DNA of 64,000 nucleotides from Marinomonas pontica (lineage in GTDB: Bacteria > Pseudomonadota > Gammaproteobacteria > Pseudomonadales > Marinomonadaceae), in NCBI RefSeq assembly GCF_026191375.1, contig NZ_JAODTL010000022.1:231001-295000 (forward strand), written 5' to 3'. Positions 38,038 to 47,955 of this stretch are shown piece after piece. The notes under the pieces are model-generated. The model saw nothing but the letters and a program-made list of their open reading frames with translations. It made no database searches and was not told where the DNA came from. Within the stretch, counting starts at the first letter, position 1; every line of letters begins with the position of its first letter. The position numbers and the translations under genes are program-made.

Positions 38038-39228
38038 ATGAACGATAGTATTTTAGTTATTAACTGCGGAAGTTCTTCGTTAAAGTTCGCCATCTTAGCT
38101 AACGCAGGTCAAGAGACGCTTGTCGAAGGCATCGCTGATCGTTTAGGAACCGATGAGAGCAACATCACGTTCAAATTTGAAGGGACGAAGAATACGCTTA
38201 CACTCGAAGATGGCAGCCACAAAAACGCCGTTACGCACATCAAAGAGTGGCTAAATGAGCGCCCATCTATCGAGCAAACGCTTGTTGGTATTGGGCATAG
38301 GGTTGTTCATGGTGGCGAAACCTTTGGCACGTCCGTATTAATAAACCAAGAAGTATTAGACGGCATTAAAGAGTGCGCGCAATTCGCCCCGCTTCACAAT
38401 CCAGCGCACGCAAAAGGCATAGAGGTCGCGTTTGAATTATTCCCAGGACTTCCACAAGCTGCTGTATTTGATACTGCCTTTCACCAAACATTGGCGCCAG
38501 AGCAATACCTTTACCCGATCCCAATGCACTTCTACCGAGAACATCACTTCCGTAAATATGGCTTCCATGGCACCAGTTACCGATACATAAGCCAACGTTT
38601 AGCGCAAATAGTACCTGGCAGTGATCAGCAAGGTGTTCTTGTCGCTCACCTAGGAAATGGCGCCAGCACTTGCGCTATCAACAAAGGACAATCTTCAGAT
38701 ACCAGCATGGGAATTACGCCGTTAGAAGGTTTGATGATGGGGACTCGTTCAGGCAGCCTAGACCCTAGTCTGCTTTCTTTTATTAGCCAAGCTGAAAACA
38801 TTTCGGCTGATGCTGCGCTCGATATTCTGAACAAAAAAAGCGGCTTATTGGGCGTGTCCGAAATATCCAACGATTGCAGAACGCTTGAAGACGCCATGAT
38901 GTCTGGCGACCAAAGAGCCAAACTGGCTTTAGATATGTTCGCAGCTCGCACAGCAAAACATTTAGCGAGCGTTGCCACCACGCTAGACAGCATAGACCAC
39001 CTTGTTTTTACTGGCGGCATTGGTGAAAACTCGGGCTATTTGCGCCAGAGTATTTGCGATCATTTGAAAGCGCTCAATATCCGTATAGACTCAAATAAAA
39101 ATGAGCAAGCTCCTCGAGGCGAAACACTGAACATACATTCAGAAAACAGCGGTACAGATGTGTGGATTATTCCGACTAACGAAGAGCTTATGATCGCGCT
39201 TGATACCATCAGTTTAATTAAGCATTGA
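38038..39228 (+). CDS. ackA: Acetate kinase
   Basis: 396 residues. It converts acetyl phosphate and ADP to acetate and ATP, the second step of overflow metabolism. Family marks: VINCGSSSLKFAIL at the N-terminus, GHRVVHGGETF, FDTAFHQTL, YGFHGTSYRYI, LGNGASTCAI and FTGGIGENSGYLR. It is followed 46 bases later by pta, and preceded at once by nadC, so all three may be cotranscribed. Confidence 0.97.
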   Translation: MNDSILVINCGSSSLKFAILANAGQETLVEGIADRLGTDESNITFKFEGTKNTLTLEDGSHKNAVTHIKEWLNERPSIEQTLVGIGHRVVHGGETFGTSVLINQEVLDGIKECAQFAPLHNPAHAKGIEVAFELFPGLPQAAVFDTAFHQTLAPEQYLYPIPMHFYREHHFRKYGFHGTSYRYISQRLAQIVPGSDQQGVLVAHLGNGASTCAINKGQSSDTSMGITPLEGLMMGTRSGSLDPSLLSFISQAENISADAALDILNKKSGLLGVSEISNDCRTLEDAMMSGDQRAKLALDMFAARTAKHLASVATTLDSIDHLVFTGGIGENSGYLRQSICDHLKALNIRIDSNKNEQAPRGETLNIHSENSGTDVWIIPTNEELMIALDTISLIKH

Positions 39229-39274
39229 TTGAAACCACACCCCCAATAATGGACTACTTTAGGATTCATCAACT

Positions 39275-41374
39275 ATGTCAATAAATGTTCTCATGACCGT
39301 CCCGACAGGCCCTGGAGTCGGTTTAACATCCGTTTCGGTTGGCCTTGTACGCGCGCTTGAACAGCAAGGTTTAAAAGCCAGCTTTTTTAAACCTATTGCG
39401 CAACCACAACCTGGAGACAAAGGGCCAGATAAATCCACTGCGATGGTTGCCCAAGGTTCCACACTGACCCCTGCAGAACCCATTCCTCTTCATGAAGCAG
39501 AGCGTTATTTATACAACGACAACATCGACGAACTAATGGAAGAAATCGTTGGTCGCTTCCAAGCGAGTGTAGAACCGGATTCCACCGTCATTGTTGAAGG
39601 TCTTGCGCAAATAGCAGGACACCCTTACGCAACGAGACTCAACAAAGCCATTGCCAGAACCCTTGATGCGGGACTGGTGCTCGTCACAGCACCGAATAAC
39701 ATGCGAGTTAATGAGCTAGAACATCATGTAGAGATCGCAGCGGGGTCCTATGGTGGCATCAAAGCCAACGATGTGATTGGTTGTATTCTTAATAAGACAA
39801 CGCCAGGCTCTTTAGGGGTGAAATCTTACGGAGACTTATTCGCTCAACGAGGCATATTTAAACGCAATTTTAGCCTGCTAGGGCAAATCCCAAAAGCGGA
39901 TGAATTAACTTACCCACGGGTAAAAGACGTTGCAGATTTTCTTGGCGCTCGGATTATTAATGCTGGCGAAATTGAATCTCGCCGCGTGCAATCCTATACG
40001 CTGTGCGCACGTGGTGTAGAAAACATGTTGGAAGCGTTGCGACCTGGAGTCTTAGTTTTCACACCCGGTGATCGTACAGACATCATCATGGCGACCGCCA
40101 TTGCAGCATTGAATGACATAAAAATTGCCGCCTTGGTAGTAACTGGCGGTTATCAACCAAGCGAAGCATTGATGGAATTGTGCGGAAAAGCCATGGCAAA
40201 AGGCCTTCCGGTTCTTTCCGTTGAATCTAATAGCTGGGAAACCGTTATCAATATGCAGTCCTTTAACCAAGAGATTCCTCTTGATGATAAAGAACGTGTT
40301 TTGATGGTAAAAGAACACATTGCTCGATGCATCGACCATGACTGGATCAACTCTTTTGCCTTGAACCAAGAAGAAAGAAAGCTCTCCCCTCCGGCATTTC
40401 GATTTCGCTTGATTGAGCTTGCTCGCTCGTTAAACAAGCGCATCATTTTGCCAGAAGGCGAAGAGATTCGTACCATTCAAGCCGCCTCTATTTGCGCTGA
40501 ACGCGGTATTGCCCGTTGCACTTTATTGGGTAACGAAACAGAGATTCTGCGAATTGCTCAAAATAATGGCATAGAACTCAGCCATGGTGTCGAAATACTT
40601 GATCCAGCCAGCATTCGTGAACGCTACGTTGCTCCGATGGTGGAACTAAGAAAAGGTCGAGGGCTGACTGATATTGTTGCTCGCGAACAACTGGAAGACA
40701 ATGTGGTTTTAGGCACCATGATGTTACAAGTCGGCGATGTAGACGGCCTAGTATCAGGCGCCGTTCATACGACAGCAAACACCATCCGTCCGGCTTTACA
40801 ATTGATTAAAACATCCGCAAATGCCAGTCTTGTGTCTTCTGTTTTCTTTATGTGTTTACCAGATCAAGTATTGGTTTATGGTGATTGTGCTATCAACCCT
40901 GATCCAACGGCAGAGCAGCTTGCTGAAATAGCCATTCAAAGCGCAGACTCTGCTGCCGCATTTGGCATTACCCCTAAAGTGGCGATGATCAGCTACAGCA
41001 CAGGGGGCTCTGGCACAGGCAATGATGTTGATAAAGTTCGTGAGGCCACAGCCTTAGCGCAAAACCTGCGCCCAGATTTACTTATTGATGGCCCGTTACA
41101 GTATGACGCTGCGATCATGGAAAAAGTGGCCAAGCAAAAAGCGCCTAATAGCAAGGTAGCCGGCAAAGCAACCGTGTTTATTTTCCCAGATTTAAATACT
41201 GGCAATACAACCTATAAAGCCGTTCAACGAAGTGCTGATGTGGTAAGTATTGGCCCAATGCTACAAGGCATCCGCAAGCCCGTAAACGATTTATCTCGCG
41301 GCGCCTTAGTGGATGACATTGTGTACACCATTGCGATAACCGCCATTCAAGCAGGACAAATTAACAATTCCTAA
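39275..41374 (+). CDS. pta: Phosphate acetyltransferase, long form
   Basis: 699 residues. The N-terminal third is a P-loop-like domain (VPTGPGVGLTSVSVGLVRAL), the middle a DRTGG domain (VFTPGDRTDIIMATAIAAL), and the C-terminal 320 residues the catalytic PTA domain (RIILPEGEEIRTIQAAS, then MISYSTGGSGTGNDVDKVREA). It interconverts acetyl-CoA and acetyl phosphate. This long architecture is normal for proteobacterial Pta. It forms a unit with ackA. Confidence 0.97.
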   Translation: MSINVLMTVPTGPGVGLTSVSVGLVRALEQQGLKASFFKPIAQPQPGDKGPDKSTAMVAQGSTLTPAEPIPLHEAERYLYNDNIDELMEEIVGRFQASVEPDSTVIVEGLAQIAGHPYATRLNKAIARTLDAGLVLVTAPNNMRVNELEHHVEIAAGSYGGIKANDVIGCILNKTTPGSLGVKSYGDLFAQRGIFKRNFSLLGQIPKADELTYPRVKDVADFLGARIINAGEIESRRVQSYTLCARGVENMLEALRPGVLVFTPGDRTDIIMATAIAALNDIKIAALVVTGGYQPSEALMELCGKAMAKGLPVLSVESNSWETVINMQSFNQEIPLDDKERVLMVKEHIARCIDHDWINSFALNQEERKLSPPAFRFRLIELARSLNKRIILPEGEEIRTIQAASICAERGIARCTLLGNETEILRIAQNNGIELSHGVEILDPASIRERYVAPMVELRKGRGLTDIVAREQLEDNVVLGTMMLQVGDVDGLVSGAVHTTANTIRPALQLIKTSANASLVSSVFFMCLPDQVLVYGDCAINPDPTAEQLAEIAIQSADSAAAFGITPKVAMISYSTGGSGTGNDVDKVREATALAQNLRPDLLIDGPLQYDAAIMEKVAKQKAPNSKVAGKATVFIFPDLNTGNTTYKAVQRSADVVSIGPMLQGIRKPVNDLSRGALVDDIVYTIAITAIQAGQINNS

Positions 41375-41399
41375 GTGTTTCTAAAATGTCCGTTATGAC

Positions 41400-41452
41400 A
41401 AAAGCCATGCTGGAGCCACGATATAGGTTATCGCCTCAGCATGGCTTTTTTT
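41400..41452 (+). terminator. Terminator after pta
   Basis: AAAGCCATGCTG and CAGCATGGCTTT enclose a 27-base loop and are followed by a T run. Confidence 0.8.
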
Positions 41453-41520
41453 ATGCAATAGTGGACAGAATTCGCTTAGCCTATTACTCTTTACTCATCT
41501 TCATTTATCGGGTGATCCTT

Positions 41521-41892
41521 ATGTCTGGTAGCCTTCCCCATTCCATTGCTCTTTCAGGCCACACGCTAAGTACTAATATCACGCCTGGATACACAACATT
41601 TGACGTTCGCTCAGATGAAGATACCAATATGACCGCATTAAATGCACGCAATGCCAAAGCCTCCAGCGATCTAATCGTGACTATTTCCGAACAGGGGCAA
41701 GCATTGTCTCAACGCAACCATAAAGTTGCAGATGAGATCAGAGAAGAACAAAACGAAGATGATTCACTCATAGAAGAAGAATTTATCGAAGATTACCTAG
41801 AACCCATTGTTCAGGCTTCCCCAAAAGACAATAAAACACACTCTTACCAAGAAAAAACACCAACAGGAGACTTTCTAGATCAGATCGTTTAG
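41521..41892 (+). CDS. Hypothetical acidic protein
   Basis: About 123 residues from the ATG at 41521. I do not recognise it. The first 60 residues could be beta-rich (MSGSLPHSIALSGHT). After that the protein is helical and charged, with an acidic run EEQNEDDSLIEEEFIEDYLE. A longer frame upstream runs through the pta terminator and is unlikely to be translated. It lies 62 bases before the pilin gene, so a link with pili is possible but not shown. Confidence 0.5.
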   Translation: MSGSLPHSIALSGHTLSTNITPGYTTFDVRSDEDTNMTALNARNAKASSDLIVTISEQGQALSQRNHKVADEIREEQNEDDSLIEEEFIEDYLEPIVQASPKDNKTHSYQEKTPTGDFLDQIV

Positions 41893-41954
41893 GCTATAAA
41901 CACATACACAGTATTAGCAGGACGCCAATACAAGCCCTCTTCAAGGAGTGAAGA

Positions 41955-42407
41955 ATGCGACTTTCCCGTCAAACCAGTCAAGGTTTTACGTTATTAGAGC
42001 TAATGGTTGTTATTGCCATTATTTCTATACTAGCCAGCTTATCAGCACCCACTTTCACACGGCAAATCGCCAAAGCAAAGCTGATAGAAGCACAAAACCT
42101 GATCACCCAACATCAATCATTGGTGGAAGAATTCATCTTATTAGAAGGCACGTTTCCAACTGATGCTGAATTCACTCAGATAAAGCAGCCCCTATTATCA
42201 GACTCTATTGCCAAATCCATAACGATAGAAAGCTCTGATGCAACGACAGGCAGTATTGTCATCAAGCTAAATAACAGCACCGGCATTACAGAAAACCAAT
42301 ACCTAAAGTATTCAAGAGATGAAAATAGGCAATGGTCTTGCACATCTGATTTGGAAGCAAAACTGCTACCGCTACAATGTAATAGCACTGCCGGAGATGA
42401 AGAGTGA
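41955..42407 (+). CDS. Type IV pilin-like protein
   Basis: 150 residues. The N-terminus RLSRQTSQGFTLLELMVVIA is a type III signal for prepilin peptidase: cleavage after Gly, then Phe, with Glu at +5. One hydrophobic helix follows, then a globular head with a Cys pair (WSCTSD and LQCNST) that can form the usual C-terminal disulfide loop. AAGGAG lies six bases upstream. It begins a pilus cluster with genes for an assembly ATPase, a membrane platform protein and the peptidase. Major pilin is likely, but a T2SS-type pseudopilin is possible. Confidence 0.9.
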   Translation: MRLSRQTSQGFTLLELMVVIAIISILASLSAPTFTRQIAKAKLIEAQNLITQHQSLVEEFILLEGTFPTDAEFTQIKQPLLSDSIAKSITIESSDATTGSIVIKLNNSTGITENQYLKYSRDENRQWSCTSDLEAKLLPLQCNSTAGDEE

Positions 42408-43354
42408 CTTTAGAAGAAATCATTTCCAACGCCGTAAATCACCACGCCACAGACATACATTTTGAGGTCTCTAATCAAGGCATTCAAATTTATCAACGCA
42501 GTTATGGATTGCTAAATAAAACTTTAGACTTGCCACCTGGAGCAAACTTGATCAATCGCATAAAAATGCGAGCGAATTTAGATTTATCTGAGACAAGGAG
42601 AACTCAAGAAGGACAGTTTCTATTCCAAGAGAGGCACAGAAACACCTTCATCCGAGTCAGTATTATTTCAACCGTTAAAGGTGAGAAAGTCGCACTAAGG
42701 CTACTGCCTGAAAAAAATCGGCTCGCTCTGGACAAAATCGGAATACAACCATCATTACAAACCACACTAGCAAACACTTTACGCCAGCCTAGTGGGTTAA
42801 TTTTAGTCTGCGGTGCGACAGGTGCGGGAAAAAGTACGACGCTTTATTCCTGCCTCGACGAATTGAATACTGGACAAAAAACCATTTTTACCATTGAAGA
42901 TCCTGTTGAGTATGAAATTCAAGGTTTATTCCAATGCGAACCCAATCCTGCCATAGGCTTGGACTCAGCGGCTCTACTAAAATCTTTCTTAAGACAAGAC
43001 CCTGACGTTATTATGGTGGGAGAAGTCAGAGACGCGGTGACCGCAAATCTTGCCGTCAACGCCGCGCTAACAGGACACCTTGTACTAGCAACACTCCATA
43101 CAAACTCTGCGCTAGATGCCATGCATCGTTGCCATGGCTGGCAAGTGGATTTTTTCTCATTGGCAAGCTCCTTAAAGCTCATAATTCACCAATCGATGCA
43201 GTACAAATCATCGTCCCAACATCCTATTTTTAATGGGCTTCAGCCACAGTGGCGTGACTTTCTACCACAAGATTATGATTCGCTTATTGCTACACCGTCT
43301 TTATGGAAAGCGTTTTCACATCAACAGCACGAGACATCACATGCCATGGTTTAA
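42404..43354 (+). CDS. Short PilB/GspE-type assembly ATPase
   Basis: 316 residues, GTG start overlapping the pilin stop. It has Walker A CGATGAGKSTTLYS, the Asp box of IFTIEDPVEYEI, Walker B PDVIMVGEVRD and the His box ATLHTNSALDAMHR. Such ATPases power pilus extension. It is only half the usual size: the N-terminal domains of PilB and the zinc tetracysteine module after the His box are missing. Both ends are clean, so this looks like true architecture. The neighbours fit PilB, though PilT-like length makes retraction thinkable. Confidence 0.85.
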   Translation: MTLEEIISNAVNHHATDIHFEVSNQGIQIYQRSYGLLNKTLDLPPGANLINRIKMRANLDLSETRRTQEGQFLFQERHRNTFIRVSIISTVKGEKVALRLLPEKNRLALDKIGIQPSLQTTLANTLRQPSGLILVCGATGAGKSTTLYSCLDELNTGQKTIFTIEDPVEYEIQGLFQCEPNPAIGLDSAALLKSFLRQDPDVIMVGEVRDAVTANLAVNAALTGHLVLATLHTNSALDAMHRCHGWQVDFFSLASSLKLIIHQSMQYKSSSQHPIFNGLQPQWRDFLPQDYDSLIATPSLWKAFSHQQHETSHAMV

Positions 43355-44404
43355 GATTAAACACCTAGACGGCAACATTGATTATAAGTATGAGCAATCT
43401 AAAAACAGGCTTCTATTTCAATATGTTAGCCGAGGGGAATGGAAGATTTCTATTTTTCTTTGGAAGCCCAAAAAGCACAATTACAAATCACTGCAAACTT
43501 TTTCGAAGAAATTCAAAGCGCATTGCAATCTGGCCTCCAGCTAAACCAAGCCATTTCTCATTTCGCCACATCATCACCCAATCCCATGATGGCAAACACA
43601 AGCAAAGCTATTTTAAGTGAGCTAGAATCCGGCGTTGCTTTTAATGATGCGCTGCAAAGGCTGACACAAGATTCAGCCGCCCCTTATTGTCAATTACTCA
43701 ATTCGCATGGCTCTCGTGAAGACTGTGAAAAAAGCCTGAGTGTTTCAATATTGCAACTCGACTCCCTACTGAATTGGTCACAAAGACTTTTAAAATCGCT
43801 GATTTACCCATTCTGTATCATGCAAATTGCCCTGATCATTTTGATCTTTAACCAAACACTTCGGCCGTCTTCTGCAGAAAACAGCCTGTTTGATTTGTCA
43901 CTAAGCCTATCCATTTATGCACTGTGTTCCATGGTTCAAATAGTGTGTGTAAGAAGCTTACACCTAGGCCACGCCTGCTATTGGCTTGAAAAATACAGCG
44001 CAAATTTTCGCTTAACAAAACTGTTCTCATTATTAAGCACAACACGCAAAACGGGCATGACGTTACAGCAAGCCCTCAAAAGCATGCCTGAATATTTCCA
44101 ATATCGTCCCATAAAACAGGACATTTATCGCGTCTATTACACCCTTCGTCTTGGGCAAAATTACGCCACCAGCTTTCCTTTATCATGGTTTCCAAACGAG
44201 TCTGCTATTGCTTTACATTCTGCCGAGCAGGATGGTGACATTGAAAGAGCGCTCGCTCTCGCCACCAAAGAACATGAGAAGCGCTGGAACAAGAACATCA
44301 TACTGCTTGAAAAACTTATCCCTGCGGTGTGTCTTTTGCTAGCCGGCAGCGTGGTGGCCTCGGCGCTGGTATCTTTGTATGCTCCTTTGATCGAGATGCC
44401 ATAA
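43341..44404 (+). CDS. PilC-type pilus platform protein (probable frameshift)
   Basis: About 354 residues if one missing base is restored. Two GspF domains are visible (ANFFEEIQSALQSGLQLNQA and LFSLLSTTRKTGMTLQQALK), each followed by membrane helices. The frame starting at ATG 43341 gives a plausible PilC start (MPWFKIKHLDGNIDYKYEQ) overlapping the ATPase gene. It loses the main frame near the G4 tract 43434-43437. Otherwise translation would start at ATG 43439, which has a badly spaced ribosome site. It anchors the ATPase to the inner membrane. Confidence 0.75.
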
Positions 44405-45196
44405 ATGTATGAAGTGATTTTTATCTATCTTATTTATGCATCACTTGTTTTATCTATTGGCAGTTATTCTGCGGCTTACACAAGGCGCTGGCCAATAAGA
44501 CAAACTTACCTTTGGGAGAAGGAAGCTCACCACATCCTTTCAATTCCCTTTCGTACTTCAAATCCCGAAGATGCCCAGAGCAAGCGTTCCTTCTGTGTTC
44601 ATTGCCGCCACCTCTTGTCTTGGAAAGATCTTATCCCAGTATTGAGCTTTATCGCTTTAAAAGGTCGGTGTCGTTATTGTAAAAACGCTATTTCTTACCG
44701 TTATTCCATTATCGAACTCGCTCATTTAGCTTTATGCCTCCCGCTTTTAAGCAGCAATAGCAACATTTCCGAATTGCTATTACTGACCATCTTGATAAGC
44801 GCATTAATCACTGCTGGTACAGTTGATTTGGAAAATAAGCTGATTCCCGATGAATGCAGCGCCATTATATTAACCTGCGGACTGCTCCTACACCTTTTCT
44901 CATCGGCATTGTCCGACAGTGTCTTAGGCATGTTAATGGGCTACGCTCTGGTGTACTCGTTGCATTGGGCATATTTAACTTTTCGACAATGTGAAGCCAT
45001 TGGTTTAGGTGATGCCAAACTCCTTGCGGCACTTGGTGCATGGCTCGGGCTTTCGAATATGACGAACTTGTTACTTTGTGCAAGTCTGGGTGGAATCCTA
45101 TACACTGTTGTTTTCAAGAAAAAGGGCTCCGAACACATCACATTTGGCCCCTTTTTGATTTTTTCAGCCTTATTGATTTTTTATATATCACTATGA
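44405..45196 (+). CDS. pilD: Prepilin peptidase / N-methyltransferase
   Basis: 263 residues with about seven membrane helices. The cytoplasmic loop carries the zinc tetracysteine motif (CVHCRHLL and CRYCKN). The two catalytic aspartates sit in GTVDLENKLIPDE and IGLGDAKLLAALG, the latter being GxGD. The enzyme cleaves and N-methylates the pilin. It starts on the base after the PilC stop and overlaps coaE by four bases. Confidence 0.94.
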   Translation: MYEVIFIYLIYASLVLSIGSYSAAYTRRWPIRQTYLWEKEAHHILSIPFRTSNPEDAQSKRSFCVHCRHLLSWKDLIPVLSFIALKGRCRYCKNAISYRYSIIELAHLALCLPLLSSNSNISELLLLTILISALITAGTVDLENKLIPDECSAIILTCGLLLHLFSSALSDSVLGMLMGYALVYSLHWAYLTFRQCEAIGLGDAKLLAALGAWLGLSNMTNLLLCASLGGILYTVVFKKKGSEHITFGPFLIFSALLIFYISL

Positions 45197-45804
45197 CAGA
45201 CCACACACCGATTATTGTTGGCCTAGCTGGCGGCATTGGCTCAGGAAAAAGCACTATCGCACGCTGTTTTAATCAACTGGGCATTCAAAGTGTCGATGCC
45301 GATGACGTCGCCAGACTTGTTGTTGAACCGAATTCCTATTGTCTTTCTGAAATTCAACACCACTTTGGTGACGAAATACTATTAGAAGACGGGGCCTTAA
45401 ATCGACGCGCGCTACGCGATATCATTTTCAATGATCCAGCGGAAAGACGTTGGCTGGAAGCTTTAACGCACCCCGCTATCCGATCAGAAATACTCACTCA
45501 ACTGAAGTCAACAACTTCTGAATACGCCTTGCTAGTTCACCCCTTATTGTTTGAAACAAAGCAAGACATACTCTGCAACTGGGTAATAGCCATTGATGTA
45601 CCTCTTGAAATACAGCGTCAACGTGTAATGAGCCGAGACAAGGTAAACCAAGAAAGTGCGGAAAAAATCATAGCAACACAATTGAGCAATAAAGAACGTC
45701 TAGAGAAGGCAAATTTCATCTTGGAAAACGCTGGCAATCTTGACGAAATGAATGCTAAAGTCTTCAAATTGCACCAAAAAATTTTAGAGTCGCTACCATG
45801 TTAA
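45193..45804 (+). CDS. coaE: Dephospho-CoA kinase
   Basis: 203 residues. It catalyses the last step of CoA synthesis. The P-loop [12 protein letters not shown] starts at residue 10, followed by [12 protein letters not shown]. The PilD-CoaE-YacG order is common in gammaproteobacteria. The ATG overlaps the pilD stop (ATGA). Confidence 0.95.
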   Translation: MTDHTPIIVGLAGGIGSGKSTIARCFNQLGIQSVDADDVARLVVEPNSYCLSEIQHHFGDEILLEDGALNRRALRDIIFNDPAERRWLEALTHPAIRSEILTQLKSTTSEYALLVHPLLFETKQDILCNWVIAIDVPLEIQRQRVMSRDKVNQESAEKIIATQLSNKERLEKANFILENAGNLDEMNAKVFKLHQKILESLPC

Positions 45805-46022
45805 ATAGTAATTCGGCAGCCTTAGTCGCCTGCCCTACCTGCCAAACAAAAACGCCTTGGACGAAAGAAAATATAGATCGTCCTTTCTGTAGTGCAAGAT
45901 GTAAATTGATTGATTTGGGTGCGTGGGCAAGTGAATCCTACTCCATACCTCAGCAAACCTCTGAAGAAGACGAAATTTTCTCAGCGGATCTCGTCATTGA
46001 TCCAAATAAATCTTTTTTATAA
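45798..46022 (+). CDS. yacG: DNA gyrase inhibitor YacG
   Basis: 74 residues. It is a small zinc protein with CPTCQT and [13 protein letters not shown], the four-cysteine finger of YacG, which binds GyrB and blocks DNA binding. The start overlaps the coaE stop. Confidence 0.93.
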   Translation: MLNSNSAALVACPTCQTKTPWTKENIDRPFCSARCKLIDLGAWASESYSIPQQTSEEDEIFSADLVIDPNKSFL

Positions 46023-46048
46023 TTGCTAGACCTGGAACGTAATTTTTT

Positions 46049-47266
46049 ATGGCTCAACAAGACTTTTCGAAAAAGAAAGCGCTACTCATAGAAGATATGG
46101 CTGAAGCTCGGATAATGCAGAGAAAAATGCTGACCGACTTTGGCTTTACTTCCATAGACATTGCCATGAAAGCGGAAACCGCTATTGAATTACTAAAAAA
46201 CCAAACGTTTGATGTGATTTTATCGGATTACAATCTTGGCAATGGTAAAGACGGTCAACAGCTCCTTGAAGAAGTTAGGCATTCCAAACTGATACCCAAT
46301 ACCGCTACCTATTTAATGGTGACCGCTGAAACATCCATCGAAATGGTGATGGGTGCCATTGAATATCAGCCTGATGGCTATATTACCAAACCGTTCTCAC
46401 AAGCCGTTTTACAAAGACGTCTAAGCAAACTATTAGAAACCAAAGAAAGGTTGTATAACGTCAACATTGCCCTTGATAAAGGCGATTTTGAGAGCGCCAT
46501 TGCCGCTGCAAAAATTGTCATGAAGAAGTATCCATCATTGATAGGCAAATGCGAACGCATCATTGGCGAAAGCTTATTAGAGTTAAAAGAATATAAAAAA
46601 GCACTCTCGCTATTTAACAAAACACTGAAAAGTCGAAAAATGCCATGGGCTCTTTTTGGCAAAGGAAAATCTTACTTTTTGATGGGCGAGCTCGAAAAAG
46701 CAGAACAAAGCTTTCGCCAGCTGATGTTGGATAATCGATTCTTTGTCAGCGCGTACGATTGGCTGGCTAAAATTCAAGTTGTCGAAGGAAAGCTAGAAGA
46801 AGCGCAATCTACATTAATTGAAGCCATCGGCCGATCCCCAAAGAACATCTTGCGCCAAATGGAATTAGGTAAGATCAGTTTAGATCTTAATGACAGTATG
46901 ACCGCTGAAATGTCTTATCGTCGCGCGGTTTTTCTCGCCAAATACTCCTGTTACAACACAGCGGATGTCTATCTTAATCATTTAGAGTCTCTCGCTAGAA
47001 TTTCCGATAATGGCCCACTCTTGCCAAGACAAAAAGACAATTTTGACAGCACACTCAAAAAAATACACGAGTCGTTCTTTGATAACCCAGACAACAAGGC
47101 AAAGGCATACAGCTGCGAGATAGACGTCTACCTTGCCGACAAAGATACATTAACGGCGAAACAAATTTTTGAAGCATGGTTGAGCGAAGTTAAAAGTGGC
47201 AGTTCAACCGCTCCAACGAAACAACAAAGCGCCTCATACGCAGCGGCTTTTGGCGGTATTCAATAA
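46049..47266 (+). CDS. Response regulator with TPR repeats
   Basis: 405 residues. The N-terminal 125 residues are a receiver domain: acidic pair in LLIEDM, phospho-acceptor Asp in VILSDYNLG, Thr/Ala in VTAET, Lys in ITKPF. The rest is a row of tetratricopeptide-like helices (from YNVNIALDKGDFESAIAAA onward). There is no DNA-binding domain, so output should be protein contact. It overlaps the kinase gene that follows by one base (TAATG), indicating a pair. Confidence 0.88.
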   Translation: MAQQDFSKKKALLIEDMAEARIMQRKMLTDFGFTSIDIAMKAETAIELLKNQTFDVILSDYNLGNGKDGQQLLEEVRHSKLIPNTATYLMVTAETSIEMVMGAIEYQPDGYITKPFSQAVLQRRLSKLLETKERLYNVNIALDKGDFESAIAAAKIVMKKYPSLIGKCERIIGESLLELKEYKKALSLFNKTLKSRKMPWALFGKGKSYFLMGELEKAEQSFRQLMLDNRFFVSAYDWLAKIQVVEGKLEEAQSTLIEAIGRSPKNILRQMELGKISLDLNDSMTAEMSYRRAVFLAKYSCYNTADVYLNHLESLARISDNGPLLPRQKDNFDSTLKKIHESFFDNPDNKAKAYSCEIDVYLADKDTLTAKQIFEAWLSEVKSGSSTAPTKQQSASYAAAFGGIQ

Positions 47267-47955
47267 TGAAAAAACTCGACATCAGTACTATTTTGGCCAG
47301 TGCAATCCACGAAAGTAAAAACCAAGTAGGAACACTACTGTACCAACTACAAAGCCTGAAAGATGTCATCGGCAGCAAGGACGCTAACCAAAAGAAAATC
47401 ATATTAATTGAAGAGTCATTGAAAAAGTTAAATGACGAATGGGTCGAATACCTTTATCTCTATCGCCTAGCCTCAGATGGTTATGACTTGCATGTCGACA
47501 CCTTTTTATTAGACGAATTTCTCGACGATCAGGTATTTGCTTTACACCCTTCTGCATTAGCAAAAAATTTGCAATTGGAATACAGCTGTGATGCAAGTTT
47601 GACGGGCATTTTTGATGAACGACTCATGACAGCTGTCGTAAGTACTGCAGTGTATAATGCATTTCGATTCGCTAAATCGAAAATTACAATCAGCGCAAAA
47701 AAAGAAAACGAATTCTTAATCATTGCAATAGAGGACGATGGTCAGGGGTTTAAAAATACAGAAGAGGACGGCGATGAGTTCCTAGAAGGCAATACAGGTT
47801 TAGGGCTTTATTTTGCCGAATTATCGGCCAACGCACACGTGATTAACGAAAGAACAGGGTTCATAAAGAAAGAGTCCTCTCTGGCCTTGGGCGGAGCCAG
47901 TTTAACCGTATTTTTACCGCAACCAAGTAATATAGATTTACTTTACAACGTGTAA
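47266..47955 (+). CDS. Small soluble histidine kinase
   Basis: 229 residues with neither membrane segments nor a sensor domain. The phosphorylation site is AIHESKNQVGTLL near residue 15, where a canonical H-box has HELKNPL. The ATPase part carries an N-box-like AVYNAFRFAKSK, the G1 box EDDGQGF and a G2 box GNTGLGLYFAE. Pairing with the TPR response regulator is shown by the overlap. Input must come from another protein. Family placement is sure, role unknown. Confidence 0.85.
   Translation: MKKLDISTILASAIHESKNQVGTLLYQLQSLKDVIGSKDANQKKIILIEESLKKLNDEWVEYLYLYRLASDGYDLHVDTFLLDEFLDDQVFALHPSALAKNLQLEYSCDASLTGIFDERLMTAVVSTAVYNAFRFAKSKITISAKKENEFLIIAIEDDGQGFKNTEEDGDEFLEGNTGLGLYFAELSANAHVINERTGFIKKESSLALGGASLTVFLPQPSNIDLLYNV

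Noticed and set aside
41386..41520. An N-terminal extension of the hypothetical protein before the pilin gene
   Set aside because: It would translate through the pta terminator hairpin; the ATG at 41521 is more likely.
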